Part shown: piece by piece, positions 17,617-26,573 of the stretch | How the letters are laid out: each line of letters opens with the position of its first letter | Numbering within the stretch: position 1 is the stretch's first letter | Source of the DNA: Xenoacremonium recifei | Taxonomy: Eukaryota; Ascomycota; Sordariomycetes; Hypocreales; Nectriaceae | DNA length: 30,181 bases | NCBI GenBank assembly: GCA_012184525.1 | Contig: WOFQ01000137.1 | Location: forward strand, 1 to 30,181 | Direction: 5' to 3' | Position numbers and translations under genes: made by a program | The notes under the pieces: model-generated | What the model was told of the DNA's origin: nothing | Databases searched by the model: none | The model's input: only the letters and a program-made list of their open reading frames with translations

Positions 17617-18643
17617 ATGAGCCATATTTTCTCCGGTGCTGCCTTTGGCGCAGCTCTCACAGCATCTGGCATATATGCGCCGCAGGTAATCAGATCGCAA
17701 TTCAAACTGGAAGACTGGCAACTTGCAAAGACCTTTCTCGCTGCAACAGCGACTAGTGCGTAGGTGCCATACTTCTCGCTGGAATGAAGACTTAGCCTAA
17801 ACGATATAAAGTGCCTTAACCCACTTCTACCAGAGCTTTGGGAATGTCCAGCTTAGTGCAAAAGGTTCTGCTCCTATTGGAATATGCGGAAAATTCGATG
17901 GAAATGTTATCGGTGGTATCCTTCTAGGAACAGGCATGGCCCTTGCCTCTAGTTGTCCAGGAGGTATTCTGGTCAGGGTCGCGCTGGGGGAGAGAACTGC
18001 CTACTATGCTTGTGCCGGCGCACTGGCCGCGGGAGTCATTACGTCGGGCATTATACGCCCTTACATGGCATGCCAGAGGACGAAGAAAAGTACGGAAGAT
18101 GTCAAGCTCACTGTGCACGATCACTTTGGCGTTTCCAGGACCTTGGTATTCATTAGTCTCGAGACCCTTTTCGTGGCACTCTTCACAGCGATGTTCCTCG
18201 CGTCACCTTCGAGCTCACCGGCCAGATATCGGCCTCTAGTCTCTGGCCTACTTTTTGGCTTGAGCCAACTTGTCTCAATTCTGACCAGAAGCACCCTTGT
18301 CGGCGTTTCCTCGTTTTATGAAGAATTTGGAGACGCTATCCTAGCACCATTCAAAGAGGGAGGGCTTCCGATCCAGTTCTCTTCGTCAATGTTTTCGTTA
18401 GCCATAATTCCGGCGGCGCGAGTCTTGGTACGCTACATACCCTCGATTGCTGCCCCCCCTGGTCCAGATATTTCTCCTCTAGCCAGTGCTGCTGGGGGTC
18501 TCTGCATGGTCCTGGGAGCTAGGATTGCCGGCGGTTGCACTTCCGGCCATGGAATCAGCGGGGTTTCAACCCTATCTATGTCGAGCCTCATCACTATGGC
18601 GATGACGGTTCTTAGCGGTGGATTCGTAACGAGATATCTCTAA
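17617..18643 (+). CDS. YeeE/YedE-family sulfur-compound transporter (PF04143)
   Basis: Two exons, 17617-17759 and 17812-18643, give a 324-residue membrane protein. The 52-nt intron starts GTAGGT and ends AAAG, with CTAAAC as a possible branch site; the splice keeps phase, and without it exon 1 meets a TAG at once. Hallmarks of the family are the Cys-containing loops GTGMALASSCPGG (C96) and ARIAGGCTSGHGISG (C290), in the two inverted halves of the fold, and many Gly-rich membrane segments. In bacterial YeeE three Cys pass thiosulfate through the membrane. C96 and C290 correspond to the second and third; the first half-loop here, TASGIYAP, has no Cys. The likely role is uptake of thiosulfate or a related sulfur species across a cell membrane; the substrate is inferred. 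Confidence 0.87.
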
Positions 18644-18777
18644 ATTCTTGCAAGCAGATGCGATTACTATCAACAATATGAGATACAGTGGCAGCTGAGC
18701 CAAAGATTCCATACCCTGTGATGTAGGCTGGCGATTCATCACTCGCGTAGATTAAGCGAGTGGCGGTAGTAGCGGCA

Positions 18778-20610
18778 CCCCCTGGTCTGGCCACCGCCAC
18801 AGCATCGGCCACGAAAAGAGCTTCTGGCATCACAACACCGTCATTTCTGATAATGAAAATATAAAAGAATTACCATCATATTTTTCAGCCCCTAGTATTT
18901 CAATATATTTATATATGCATCCATTTTAATGCCGTTTTAGTCTCTTCAACCAGCGCCGCGGGGCCTTGTCTTCACTTTCTTCCTCCTCTTCTTCTGCCAC
19001 CCATATACAACTGCTCTCTCGAGATATACGCTCTTCTACTACTTGGTCGCGCTATAGAACTACTTCAAGGTTCACGAATATTTCGTTCGGATCCTGCCGT
19101 ATTTTGTGGAGTTGTGGCGCTTGAAGCTGTTCCAACCGGCGCGTAAGCTGGCAATTTCACGGTATTTTAAAGCCAGCTCAATATTGAGCTTGTCTATGGC
19201 TAGAACAACCTTCTGAAATGCTTGTCGCGTATGGGGGCTTCTCTTCTCGCTTCTCGAAACTTTTATAACATCAAGGCTCTTCGTGGGAGTGGAGATATCG
19301 CCGCCGTTTCAAGGAGGAGGGGTCGGTGTTCCCCGGATCACTACCCACCGGCTTGACAGAGTTTCAGGCGGTTCTTCGGATACAAACCTGTTTATTTCCA
19401 TCCATTCTGAATATCCAACTTAAGGAAGGCAATTTTATGAGCTTCTTCATAAAATTCGACGAATCTTGCCTTGCCAATCTTGGTTTCGTCGGTCAGGACG
19501 GTGAAATCCCGCACCAATCGTCGATATGCTGCCTTCAAGCTCGAAAGTGACCTAGATCCAAGGGCTGTGTGACGTGTGAAGTATATGCCGGTAAATAGTA
19601 AGAATAGCAAATAAAAATTGTTGAGAAAGTATTTTGTCATGGATTCATCGGTGGTATGAGAGCCATGGCCGTCGACAATTAACAGCAGTGCCTGAGATGG
19701 ATCGCGAGGCTCAGTCCCGGGCAAGAAGATCTTTTCTAGCCACTCCAGCGCTATATCATTACCTGTCCATCCATTTTCCGAAAGGGCAACCCGTCGGATG
19801 GGTTGATAACTCGAGATGTTGATCTTTGAACCATTGATCTTGGATACTTTTCGCCTTGAAGATAACGACCCCCGTGGCTGAGACACGCTCGATTATCGAT
19901 GTCCAGGACCGCGAAATATTGGTTTTGACGGGTACTTGGCCTACCTGGGGCTGCTAGCTACCTACAACCAAGTCATTGACGCCCTGGTCCTCCACAATAC
20001 TTCCCTCATTGGCATTATACCGCCTATTTGGAGGGATCCAGCTCATGGTCCCATAGAGGCCAAAAAGTTTGTTTATGTTAGTTAGGCTGGTTGCATTCGC
20101 CGTTTTCAGTCATTCCGACGACCTGATTTGGTCTTAATACACGGGTGACGTTAAATAAACGCAGTGGACTACCTCTTTCCCCGGGGACGGTCGTCGCTCT
20201 GCGATTTGGGCATCCTTGACGCGATGGAACCGATTTGAATGTGTTTTGGAGCATATCACAGGCCTTTTTGCCGCAAAATCCATGTCACCAGGGATTTGAA
20301 TTGCACTGGAGAAAGCCCCTGCTGATTTTCGTGAGCTGCCTTGGCCGGCTGTGTTCTAAGAGACCGTCGTCGAAGAGCAGTGCGTTCTGCCATCATCACG
20401 AGATGTGGCTTTGAAGGTTTGGTCATTAAGGACATCGTGCAACGCGTTTTGTATATCAACTTCGGTGTAGGAGGACAGAACACTCGCAAAAGATCGTTAT
20501 GCAAAAAAAATTCAGCTCAGTTGAATCAAAATGTGGTGTTTGAGAAAGGATTGAACATGATGATGGATGATGCGTTGACGCCTTTTTGGCGGGGTGGCCA
20601 GACCGGGGGG
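18778..20610 (-). mobile_element. Fot1/pogo-type (Tc1/mariner superfamily) element, degenerate
   Basis: Inverted ends are seen: CCCCCTGGTCTGGCCACC at 18778-18795 and the complement of CCCCCCGGTCTGGCCACC at 20593-20610. The 1.83 kb in between holds a decayed DDE transposase of Fot1 type, the expected size for this group. The dinucleotide TA lies just outside the right end (20611-20612), while the left flank reads CA; this fits TA-targeted insertion with one later change. Confidence 0.82.
18945..20480 (-). pseudogene. Fot1/pogo-type transposase, heavily broken
   Basis: Pieces follow in family order on the minus strand. First are an N-terminal helix-turn-helix region (IQNALHDVLNDQTFKA) and, after a frameshift, AHENQQGLSPVQFKSLVTWI (20256-20475). 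Next comes the DDE domain: NANEGSIVEDQGVNDLVVG (near 19990), SRSWTSIIERVSATG, SENGWTGNDIALEWL and LLLIVDGHGSHTT (near 19670). Last are FVEFYEEAHKIAF near 19430 and a basic tail to about 18945. The first catalytic Asp, normally in an NxDE motif, is replaced by Asn; the second in VDGHGSH is intact. Several stops and at least two frameshifts interrupt it. This is older than the hAT and second MULE copies, judging from the damage. Confidence 0.88.
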
Positions 20611-20612
20611 TA

Positions 20613-20928
20613 GCTGCGACTCACCCCCATGCAATTATGTCCAGTTCAATCCCCAATGCTTTAAGGGCTCCGTGTTGAGGGCGGTTTTTTAGCCCGGGGC
20701 GGTACCTGGGGCCACCCTCAAGCATTATTATTCAATATTGCCTTCCGTTCGGGGCCGTGTCAGGGATTTACTCGACGTTCGTGGGTCATACTGTTTCCTT
20801 TGTCCACACTAGATGGTACCTGATAATTAATGACTAGCATCAAGACTTTTGGCTTTACTTAAATAGCGTATTTATATGCTTGAAAGAAATATCCTCCCCA
20901 CCATCTGATTAATTAGGAGATCAGTGCC
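20613..20928. other. Gap between the Fot1-like relic and the pectate lyase pseudogene
   Basis: No gene is seen. It would contain the 3' end of the pectate lyase transcript. Confidence 0.4.
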
Positions 20929-22122
20929 TCAGCGAGAGCCAAATCCAAAGTATCCGAAATTGAATCCGTGCTCGCTACTGCTGTCCTCATCGTCGTCGAC
21001 AGATTCCTCCTCGTCAGAGTCTTCATCGTCATAATTCTCGTCCTCATCGTCCTCATCGTCCTCATCGTCCTCATCGTCCTCATCGTCCTCATCGTCCTCA
21101 TCGTCCTCATCGTCCTCATCGTCCTCATCGTCCTCATCCTCTTCATCATCAGAGTCATCATTGGAATCGGAATCGGAGTTGGAGTCGTCAATGGCATTGG
21201 TTGGAGTCGAGAAAGAGGCAGACGAAGTCACATGAGACATGACAGTAGTCACAGGAGTAGCAACAGCCGAGGGTACGAAACCGGAACTGGACTCGGTGCT
21301 AGAACCAGAGGCATCGTAGGTACCAATTTCCTCTGGTTCGCTTCCATCAGTGACCCCCTCATAGGCCAGGCACTCGGATTCGACATTGGTGGTGGTCATG
21401 CCTGAGATGCTGGCAGTGTGTCTCCCATGTTAGTATTGATACCAACAAGGACATCCCCATCGCTGGCTGAGCCGCCGGAGATCTTAACGTGACGATCAGG
21501 CATCTCGTCACAGTTGCCGCAACTGCGATAGAGCTTGCCGAAATCAGAGACGGTAAATTCGTTAATAACAGTACCACCACCATTGTGCTGAACTACCTTA
21601 TCTTCGGCGCCAGTAGCACCACCGCCGTTGATAATGGTGGTTTCATCGGACTCTTGCTTCTTGATGCTCTAAAAGCATCCTCGCAGACAGCATCCTACCA
21701 GACATTGGTGATGGTGCATCCGCCGTTGCAATGAACACCCTAAATCTGGTTAGGACCTATTTTTGAATGAGTTCTCATTTCCCGTGGCCCAGGATACGAC
21801 AAATAGGCCACATACCGATAATAACGTTGGACAGAGAGGCACCAGACTCCAAGATGAAGACGGCATCAGAGTCACCACCTTCTTCCTGACCAGTGCAAGA
21901 AACACCACGATCGGACATGTAATTACCACCATCAAATGACTCGCCAGCAGCAGTAGTCATGGGTGCGCCGAGTACGCTACTGCCAGAAGCCTCAGGCTGG
22001 GCTCGCCTAGCCAGCTTGGCCAAGCTGAGTCGAGGTGCACTAGTTACCTGGGGTCGGGTAGGCACAGCATGAATAGCGGTGCCGAGTGCCATGGAGGTGG
22101 CCAATATCATTCGGTACTGCAT
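20929..22122 (-). pseudogene. PL3 pectate lyase with acidic C-terminal tail, broken
   Basis: Starting at the ATG at 22122, a signal peptide (MQYRMILATSMALGTAIHA) leads into the PL3 catalytic domain of a secreted enzyme that cleaves polygalacturonate by beta-elimination. Recognisable blocks are the stretch ending SLSNVIIG, GVHCNGGCTITNVW, VCEDAF, VVQHNGGGTV, DFGKLYRSCGNC and GVT near the end. A 59-nt intron (21815 to 21757, GTATGT..TAG) keeps phase. Exon 2 carries TAG at 21740-21742 and TAG at 21695-21697, a 2-bp insertion near 21670, and another near 21415, so the enzyme cannot be made. After the catalytic domain comes a Ser/Thr-rich linker and about 60 mostly Asp/Glu residues, then a Gly/Phe-rich end. 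PL3 enzymes normally end near the catalytic domain, so the tail is unusual. Confidence 0.88.
21041..21139 (+). repeat. 9-bp minisatellite encoding an Asp/Glu tract
   Basis: Eleven tandem units of TCCTCATCG (the last imperfect). In the pectate lyase frame each unit encodes Asp-Glu-Asp in rotation. The length is a multiple of three per unit, so copy-number change preserves frame. Confidence 0.95.
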
Positions 22123-22299
22123 GTTGTCGCTCAAGGGAAGTGATAGACTATAGTTAAGAGACAGTGAAGGCGTCAAGCAGGATTAAAGCTGCAAACTTGG
22201 AGTTGCGAAAAGAAAGACTAAGCACAGCTTGTTAAATCAAAGCGATTGGAACGGTTTCTACAGAAAGAAAGTGCTAGCAAGTATGGAGACAAGAAGAAG

Positions 22300-22486
22300 T
22301 GTTGGAAATACGGAGTTCCTCTCAACTTTAGAATTAAGGTTGAGACTAAGAAGTCCTAGATCTACAATATTAGCGTAGGACTTTGAATCTGTTGAAGATA
22401 AAAGGATCAACTTGATCCAAACAGATGATGAATAGGAAAAAGCAATTCAATACACACTTACCCAGCATCCCTGCGTGAAACCAACA
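22300..22486 (+). mobile_element. Solo LTR 2 (copia-type)
   Basis: 187 bp, starts TGTTGG and ends CCAACA. It is highly similar to 26347-26527 and to the reverse complement of 8101-8285. In this orientation a TATA-like ATAAAAGG lies in the middle. The flanks AGAAG and TTCGC do not match, so no target duplication remains. Its right edge adjoins an exonuclease-domain fragment; its left edge is 178 bp upstream of the pectate lyase start. Confidence 0.85.
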
Positions 22487-22741
22487 TTCGCGAGCGCATG
22501 TAGAGCATCTAAATCATTACCTACACCGAGGAAAACTTTCTTAATACTGGATGATTCTAGGACGGTTCCAAGCATAGTGCCATATGCTCCAGCTGCCGCA
22601 AAAGCTTCCGACCCAAGATAATAAATATCGATAAGATATTATTACTTATTCAGCAGAATATAGAGGGTAATAAGCGAGATACTTTCGTTCCGTAAAAGAA
22701 ATACCCTCAAGATCAAGGTAAAGTACTGGCTCTTCAGTCTA
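22487..22741 (-). pseudogene. 3'-5' exonuclease (DEDD, RNase D/Rrp6-like) domain fragment
   Basis: On the minus strand, LYLDLEGISF (near 22715) matches the Exo I motif with its Asp and Glu. After a frame change, YLIDIYYLGSEAFAAAGAYG and SSIKKVFLGVGNDLDALHAL follow in the family order; the second normally reads KVFFDVRNDSDAL. Stops and a frameshift lie between the blocks. The fragment is cut off exactly at the LTR edge at 22486, and the expected downstream part of the domain is not found on the far side. I infer that the LTR element inserted into or recombined within this gene. Function is lost. Confidence 0.72.
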
Positions 22742-24311
22742 TAACAGGCCGCTAATAGTATAAACTAAGTCAGATATAGACTCAGTTATAGCTACTAAGC
22801 TAGAAGTGATTTTAATACTTATTCTTTATTTTCACTTAAACTATTAGAATTTTAGATAAAGTAAATGATATGGAGGACAGTATATATGTACTGGTCTCTA
22901 TATATAGTATTAAAAGCTTATTAGGTGAATAGCCTAGTTAGTATCTGGAATTTATACTAAACGATTTAGACTTTTCTGAATTTTGGTACAGTACTTAATT
23001 GACAGGACGCATAGTTACGGCGAAATTTCTACAGATCTATATGGATATCCTTCCAACAGAGGCGGAACATTCCAACACCCAGTGCAACATAACGTGAAAC
23101 GGACATGATTGCGCAGCATATGCATGACAGAAGGGGGTGAGGCAAAGGACACGGAGATAGTGGATTGGCGGAGAAGTGGAAAAGCACCTTTTATTTGTTT
23201 ACACGAGTAGAGTAGAAACACACGGAGAAGGCTCGTTCAAGAACTTTCTCCAGGACATGGACATATTTATGCACCCAGATGAGAGATAATAACTGACTTT
23301 CATCAGCTAACTGCCTTATGATACGTGAGAGCAGTTGATGATTCTGCTTGACCCTCTGGAGATCAGAACTAAAACATACAAATCCCCTACTTCCCCGCAC
23401 TCCTACCTCGAAACCCTGCACCGACTACGCACGATCGATCTAATTCGCAGGCGACAGACCGGATCCAACACCATCCTTCTGGAACATCTCCCAGTCCTGA
23501 TCATCACTGATAAGCAAAAAAGGAATATGTACGTACACGATCCCTAAGTCTCCGCCCTCCCAATACGTAAGTCGAGATTTTTGCTGCTCAGGCGCGTGCA
23601 TGTGTCGACATACGCATGCGTCAGCTGACCGTAAACAGCAATCCAGTGGCCCAAACTAGCCTTGCAAGGATGGTCTTTCGGAAGACCCGACAGGCAGGCG
23701 CATTTACTGCAGGCAAGAATAGAAGCTAGTGCAGAGATAACTCTGCCTTGAACTGCTGTGTGTTCCGATATAGTTTCTGCAGTTCTGCAAGCAATCTAGC
23801 CCAGAGGTACCAAACGCAGACCTACGCCGTGATGTGTAACGACTCGCGATCAATCTTCACATAGTAGCTTGGACATCCCGGTTAAAAAGCGGACGGGCGC
23901 GTCTACGAATAACACGAGAGAATCGTCACCGTCTTACCACATCAATATATAGTAAATGCCCCCGATCGGCTAGTGCTCGGCCCCGATAAGAGCCAAGGGC
24001 ATTATCTTGAGGTGGGCATGGCACAGTTGGTAATAGGCCGGATAAATAGCCTCAATGATTTCAGATAAGCCATCACCCTACGCATGACATATCTTCGAGA
24101 CTACTCCAGGATCAACCATAGCGAAGGTATAGACTCCACTCAATATACAGCACGTGCACATATATAGCAACTGGAAAGGGATAAGGACTAGAAGGAAAGG
24201 GAAAAGCCGTCTCATATTTATCTCGATACTTGACAAGAGTATTTAGCACCCAGTGTGTATGCAGTATAGTGTATTGGTCAAACATTTTCATGATTTAATA
24301 ACTATTTGAAA
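22742..24311. other. AT-rich gap, no recognised gene
   Basis: 22750-22990 is especially AT-rich, with many TATA/TTAA words, as in mutated repeat remnants. From 23000 to 24300 only short frames without motifs occur. A 7-bp inverted repeat AATGCCC / GGGCATT (23955-23961 and 23997-24003) surrounds a short GC-rich segment of unknown meaning. Confidence 0.4.
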
Positions 24312-24640
24312 ATGAAAATGCTCCCTAATAACATTCGGCATACTATCTGGAAGAAGCTTAAGCCCGAAGAACTTTTCAACTTCATACTCACTCCCAAAGT
24401 TTCTTATCGTGTGCTGGCGTCGAAACAACAGCAGTCTGGGAGCGCTTCAGTCCTTTCGTGAAACTTAGGAGATCCGACAGTGCAAGTTTTCTGCCAATCT
24501 TAGACAAGATATCATCCGGAATTTTGGGCATTTTAAATGTTAAATTCTTTGGATGTATTCTCTTTGTGGGCGAAAAGCCTCAATTATATACAGTGAATAA
24601 GCTAAAGACTGCCGTAAGGGAACTGTTGGGATATCAATAA
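24312..24640 (+). pseudogene. Possible F-box-like protein remnant, frameshifted
   Basis: The ATG at 24312 starts a helical frame, LPNNIRHTIWKKLKPEELFN and onward, that resembles the start of an F-box (Leu-Pro followed by two amphipathic helices). It stops at 24460. A second frame overlaps from about 24428 and continues to 24640 with WERFSPFVKLRRSDS and a hydrophobic stretch. One frameshift near 24428 would connect them. No substrate-binding repeats follow. The F-box reading is tentative. Confidence 0.3.
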
Positions 24641-24643
24641 TAA

Positions 24644-24820
24644 ATGGCCAATTCAGTATTTGCTGTAAAATTGTCGATTCTCCGGACGATATTCTTCGGA
24701 GTTCTTACACTCCTCTTTCTTGTTTACCGCCAGGTTCTAGGTAGGAAGAGTGGAGTCTCGGTATTCTTCTTTCCTATATTTATGTTTCTCCATTTTCTGC
24801 GAGTTGCGCTAGATCTTTGA
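24644..24820 (+). CDS. Small hydrophobic open frame (58 residues), hypothetical
   Basis: The ATG at 24644 starts four bases after the preceding frame ends. The peptide has two hydrophobic stretches, at about residues 10-28 and 38-52, separated by a basic RQVLGRKSG loop. That is the pattern of a two-pass membrane hairpin. There is no homology that I recognise, and chance is a serious possibility in this AT-rich region. Confidence 0.2.
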   Translation: MANSVFAVKLSILRTIFFGVLTLLFLVYRQVLGRKSGVSVFFFPIFMFLHFLRVALDL

Positions 24821-26346
24821 CCTGTGGTCTATAATAACTTGAGAGTCAATCACGTGTTATAGCAAGAGTGTGTGAAGCGGCTGCAATAGGTTCAGTGTAA
24901 GACAGCTTTGATCATCGGATCCAGCCGTGATCTCGCCGATATTGTACGCCACGTTTTCGAACGCCCCAATAGTTGGAGATGGTGTCATTCTTTAATGTAG
25001 TCAGACAATAATGGACTTTCGGATTCCTAGGCCTGTCAAAGTAAAGAGGCGGGGTACAAGTAATTATAGGCACAGAGCCGGACAACATGTACCCTTTGAA
25101 GGATAGTTCTTAACTTTCTGGTCAATTTCAATCAATTAGCAGTATAAATTGAAGAAAAAGGGACAACAATTATTCTTCTAAATCATCGTCACCCAGCGCA
25201 TCCTGGCAAGAGGTCACTGCAAGGACTACCCGGCATTTGAATACAATGTGTTGCACTATAGATGTGATGCGCATCTGTTGCGGAGCTCATATAGCATATG
25301 AAGTTATGATATGCACTTCTTGGAAGAAATGCACATCACATTTTGCTATCTCAGATTTCACCACGAACGACAGACTCAATGGTTTTCGCAGTAATAGCAT
25401 TGATTACTATGGGTTTATACCGGAGATATTAAGATTTCTTCCTGTAGCGGTCAAACAGTTTCACAGAACTACTGATTGCGAGAAATGCTACATATCTGAA
25501 GCTCCAAGAATTCATTAAAGCTTGTTACAATCCGTGACTTACTGCAACCGTGTTGCTTTAAGTACCATATACTATTGAGTCAGAAAATTTCACAAGAGTC
25601 TATCATGCCGCTGAAATTGGGGGGAATGATAAGATATCAGTAACCAAGTTCAACCCAATCTTCTATTAAACTCTTCTATTACTTAATTCCCACCTCCGGT
25701 TAGATCAATTGCTATTATAGCTCCGGCTTTTTTTTCCCCCCTTTTTACGCCTCTACTCTTTTCACACTCACCCTATAGAGCCCGTTCAATTTAAGATTGA
25801 TTTTTCCTGCTTGACCCTAAGGCTGGAGTGGAGGACGTGGTCTTCGAGCCGAGTACGACTTTGTGATGCTCAACAATCATGACCTAGGACGCCACGGCAA
25901 GTGAGGATAGAAAAGATGAAGCTGGTGAGTTTATCAAAGGAAACTCATTGTCATTGAACCAGTCTCAGCTACTTGCTTCTGAAGACTTCGTAAGAATCTA
26001 CGAGCGCTCACAGCATCACGTCATCTCTTTGTACCAAGATCCAACGGCCATCAACTCAAGTAGATGCGCCATACCGTCCACAGTATGGGTTCCGAATTAG
26101 GTGAAAAAATTCCTCATGGCTAATGAAAACGAAGGCCTTTAATCCATCACAATAGGTACATAGCTTCAGCATACAGAGTCCACCGTAATTCATAGTTTGA
26201 GAAACGACTCTTGACAATTTTTAGCACTCTTTGTGGCCACCCTTCTCCAGCGATACACTGCTCTACCTTATTTGCGTCCTTCAAGTGCAGACGACCGTCG
26301 GGTCACGAGGTTATCTGTTGCTTTTACAGCAGACGCCTTGATTGGA
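24821..26346. other. Gap with no recognised gene
   Basis: A 94-codon frame at 25237-25518 on the plus strand is Cys-rich at its start but shows no known pattern and no signal peptide. Otherwise only short frames occur. Confidence 0.35.
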
Positions 26347-26527
26347 TATTGGAAATAGGGAGTTCCCCTCAACTTTAGAAAGGTTGAGACTAAGTCCTAG
26401 ATCTACAATATTAGCGTAGGACTTTGAATCTGTTGAATATAAAAGGATCAACTTGATCCAAACAGATGATGAATAAGAACAAGCAATTCAATACACACTT
26501 ACCCAGCATCCCTGCGTGAAACCAACA
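26347..26527 (+). mobile_element. Solo LTR 3 (copia-type)
   Basis: 181 bp, starts TATTGG (TGTTGG with one change) and ends CCAACA, same orientation as solo LTR 2. The centre carries ATATAAAAGG. No matching 5-bp flanks are seen (TTGGA and GTTTG). It lies 47 bp from the 3' end of the deaminase gene. Confidence 0.85.
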
Positions 26528-26573
26528 GTTTGGGTAACAGCATGAGGAATCCGTTTGCAGCGCAAAGGATGGA

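Noticed and set aside
18612..18833. Small minus-strand gene downstream of the transporter
   Set aside because: It overlaps the transporter end and runs into the inverted repeat of the Fot1-like element; most of it is explained by those features.
20968..21405. Hydrophobic Ile/Val/Leu-rich protein on the plus strand across the 9-bp repeats
   Set aside because: It is the antisense reading of the Asp/Glu tract of the pectate lyase tail; the minus-strand frame fits the gene context.
23955..24003. Inverted repeat AATGCCC/GGGCATT as a small transposon or terminator
   Set aside because: The arms are only seven bases, no target duplication or second copy is seen, and chance cannot be excluded.
22300..26527. 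LTRs 2 and 3 as the two ends of one full-length retrotransposon
   Set aside because: They have the same orientation and a plausible spacing, but the 3.9 kb between them has no gag or pol sequence, no primer-binding site after LTR 2, and the outer flanks AGAAG and GTTTG do not match.
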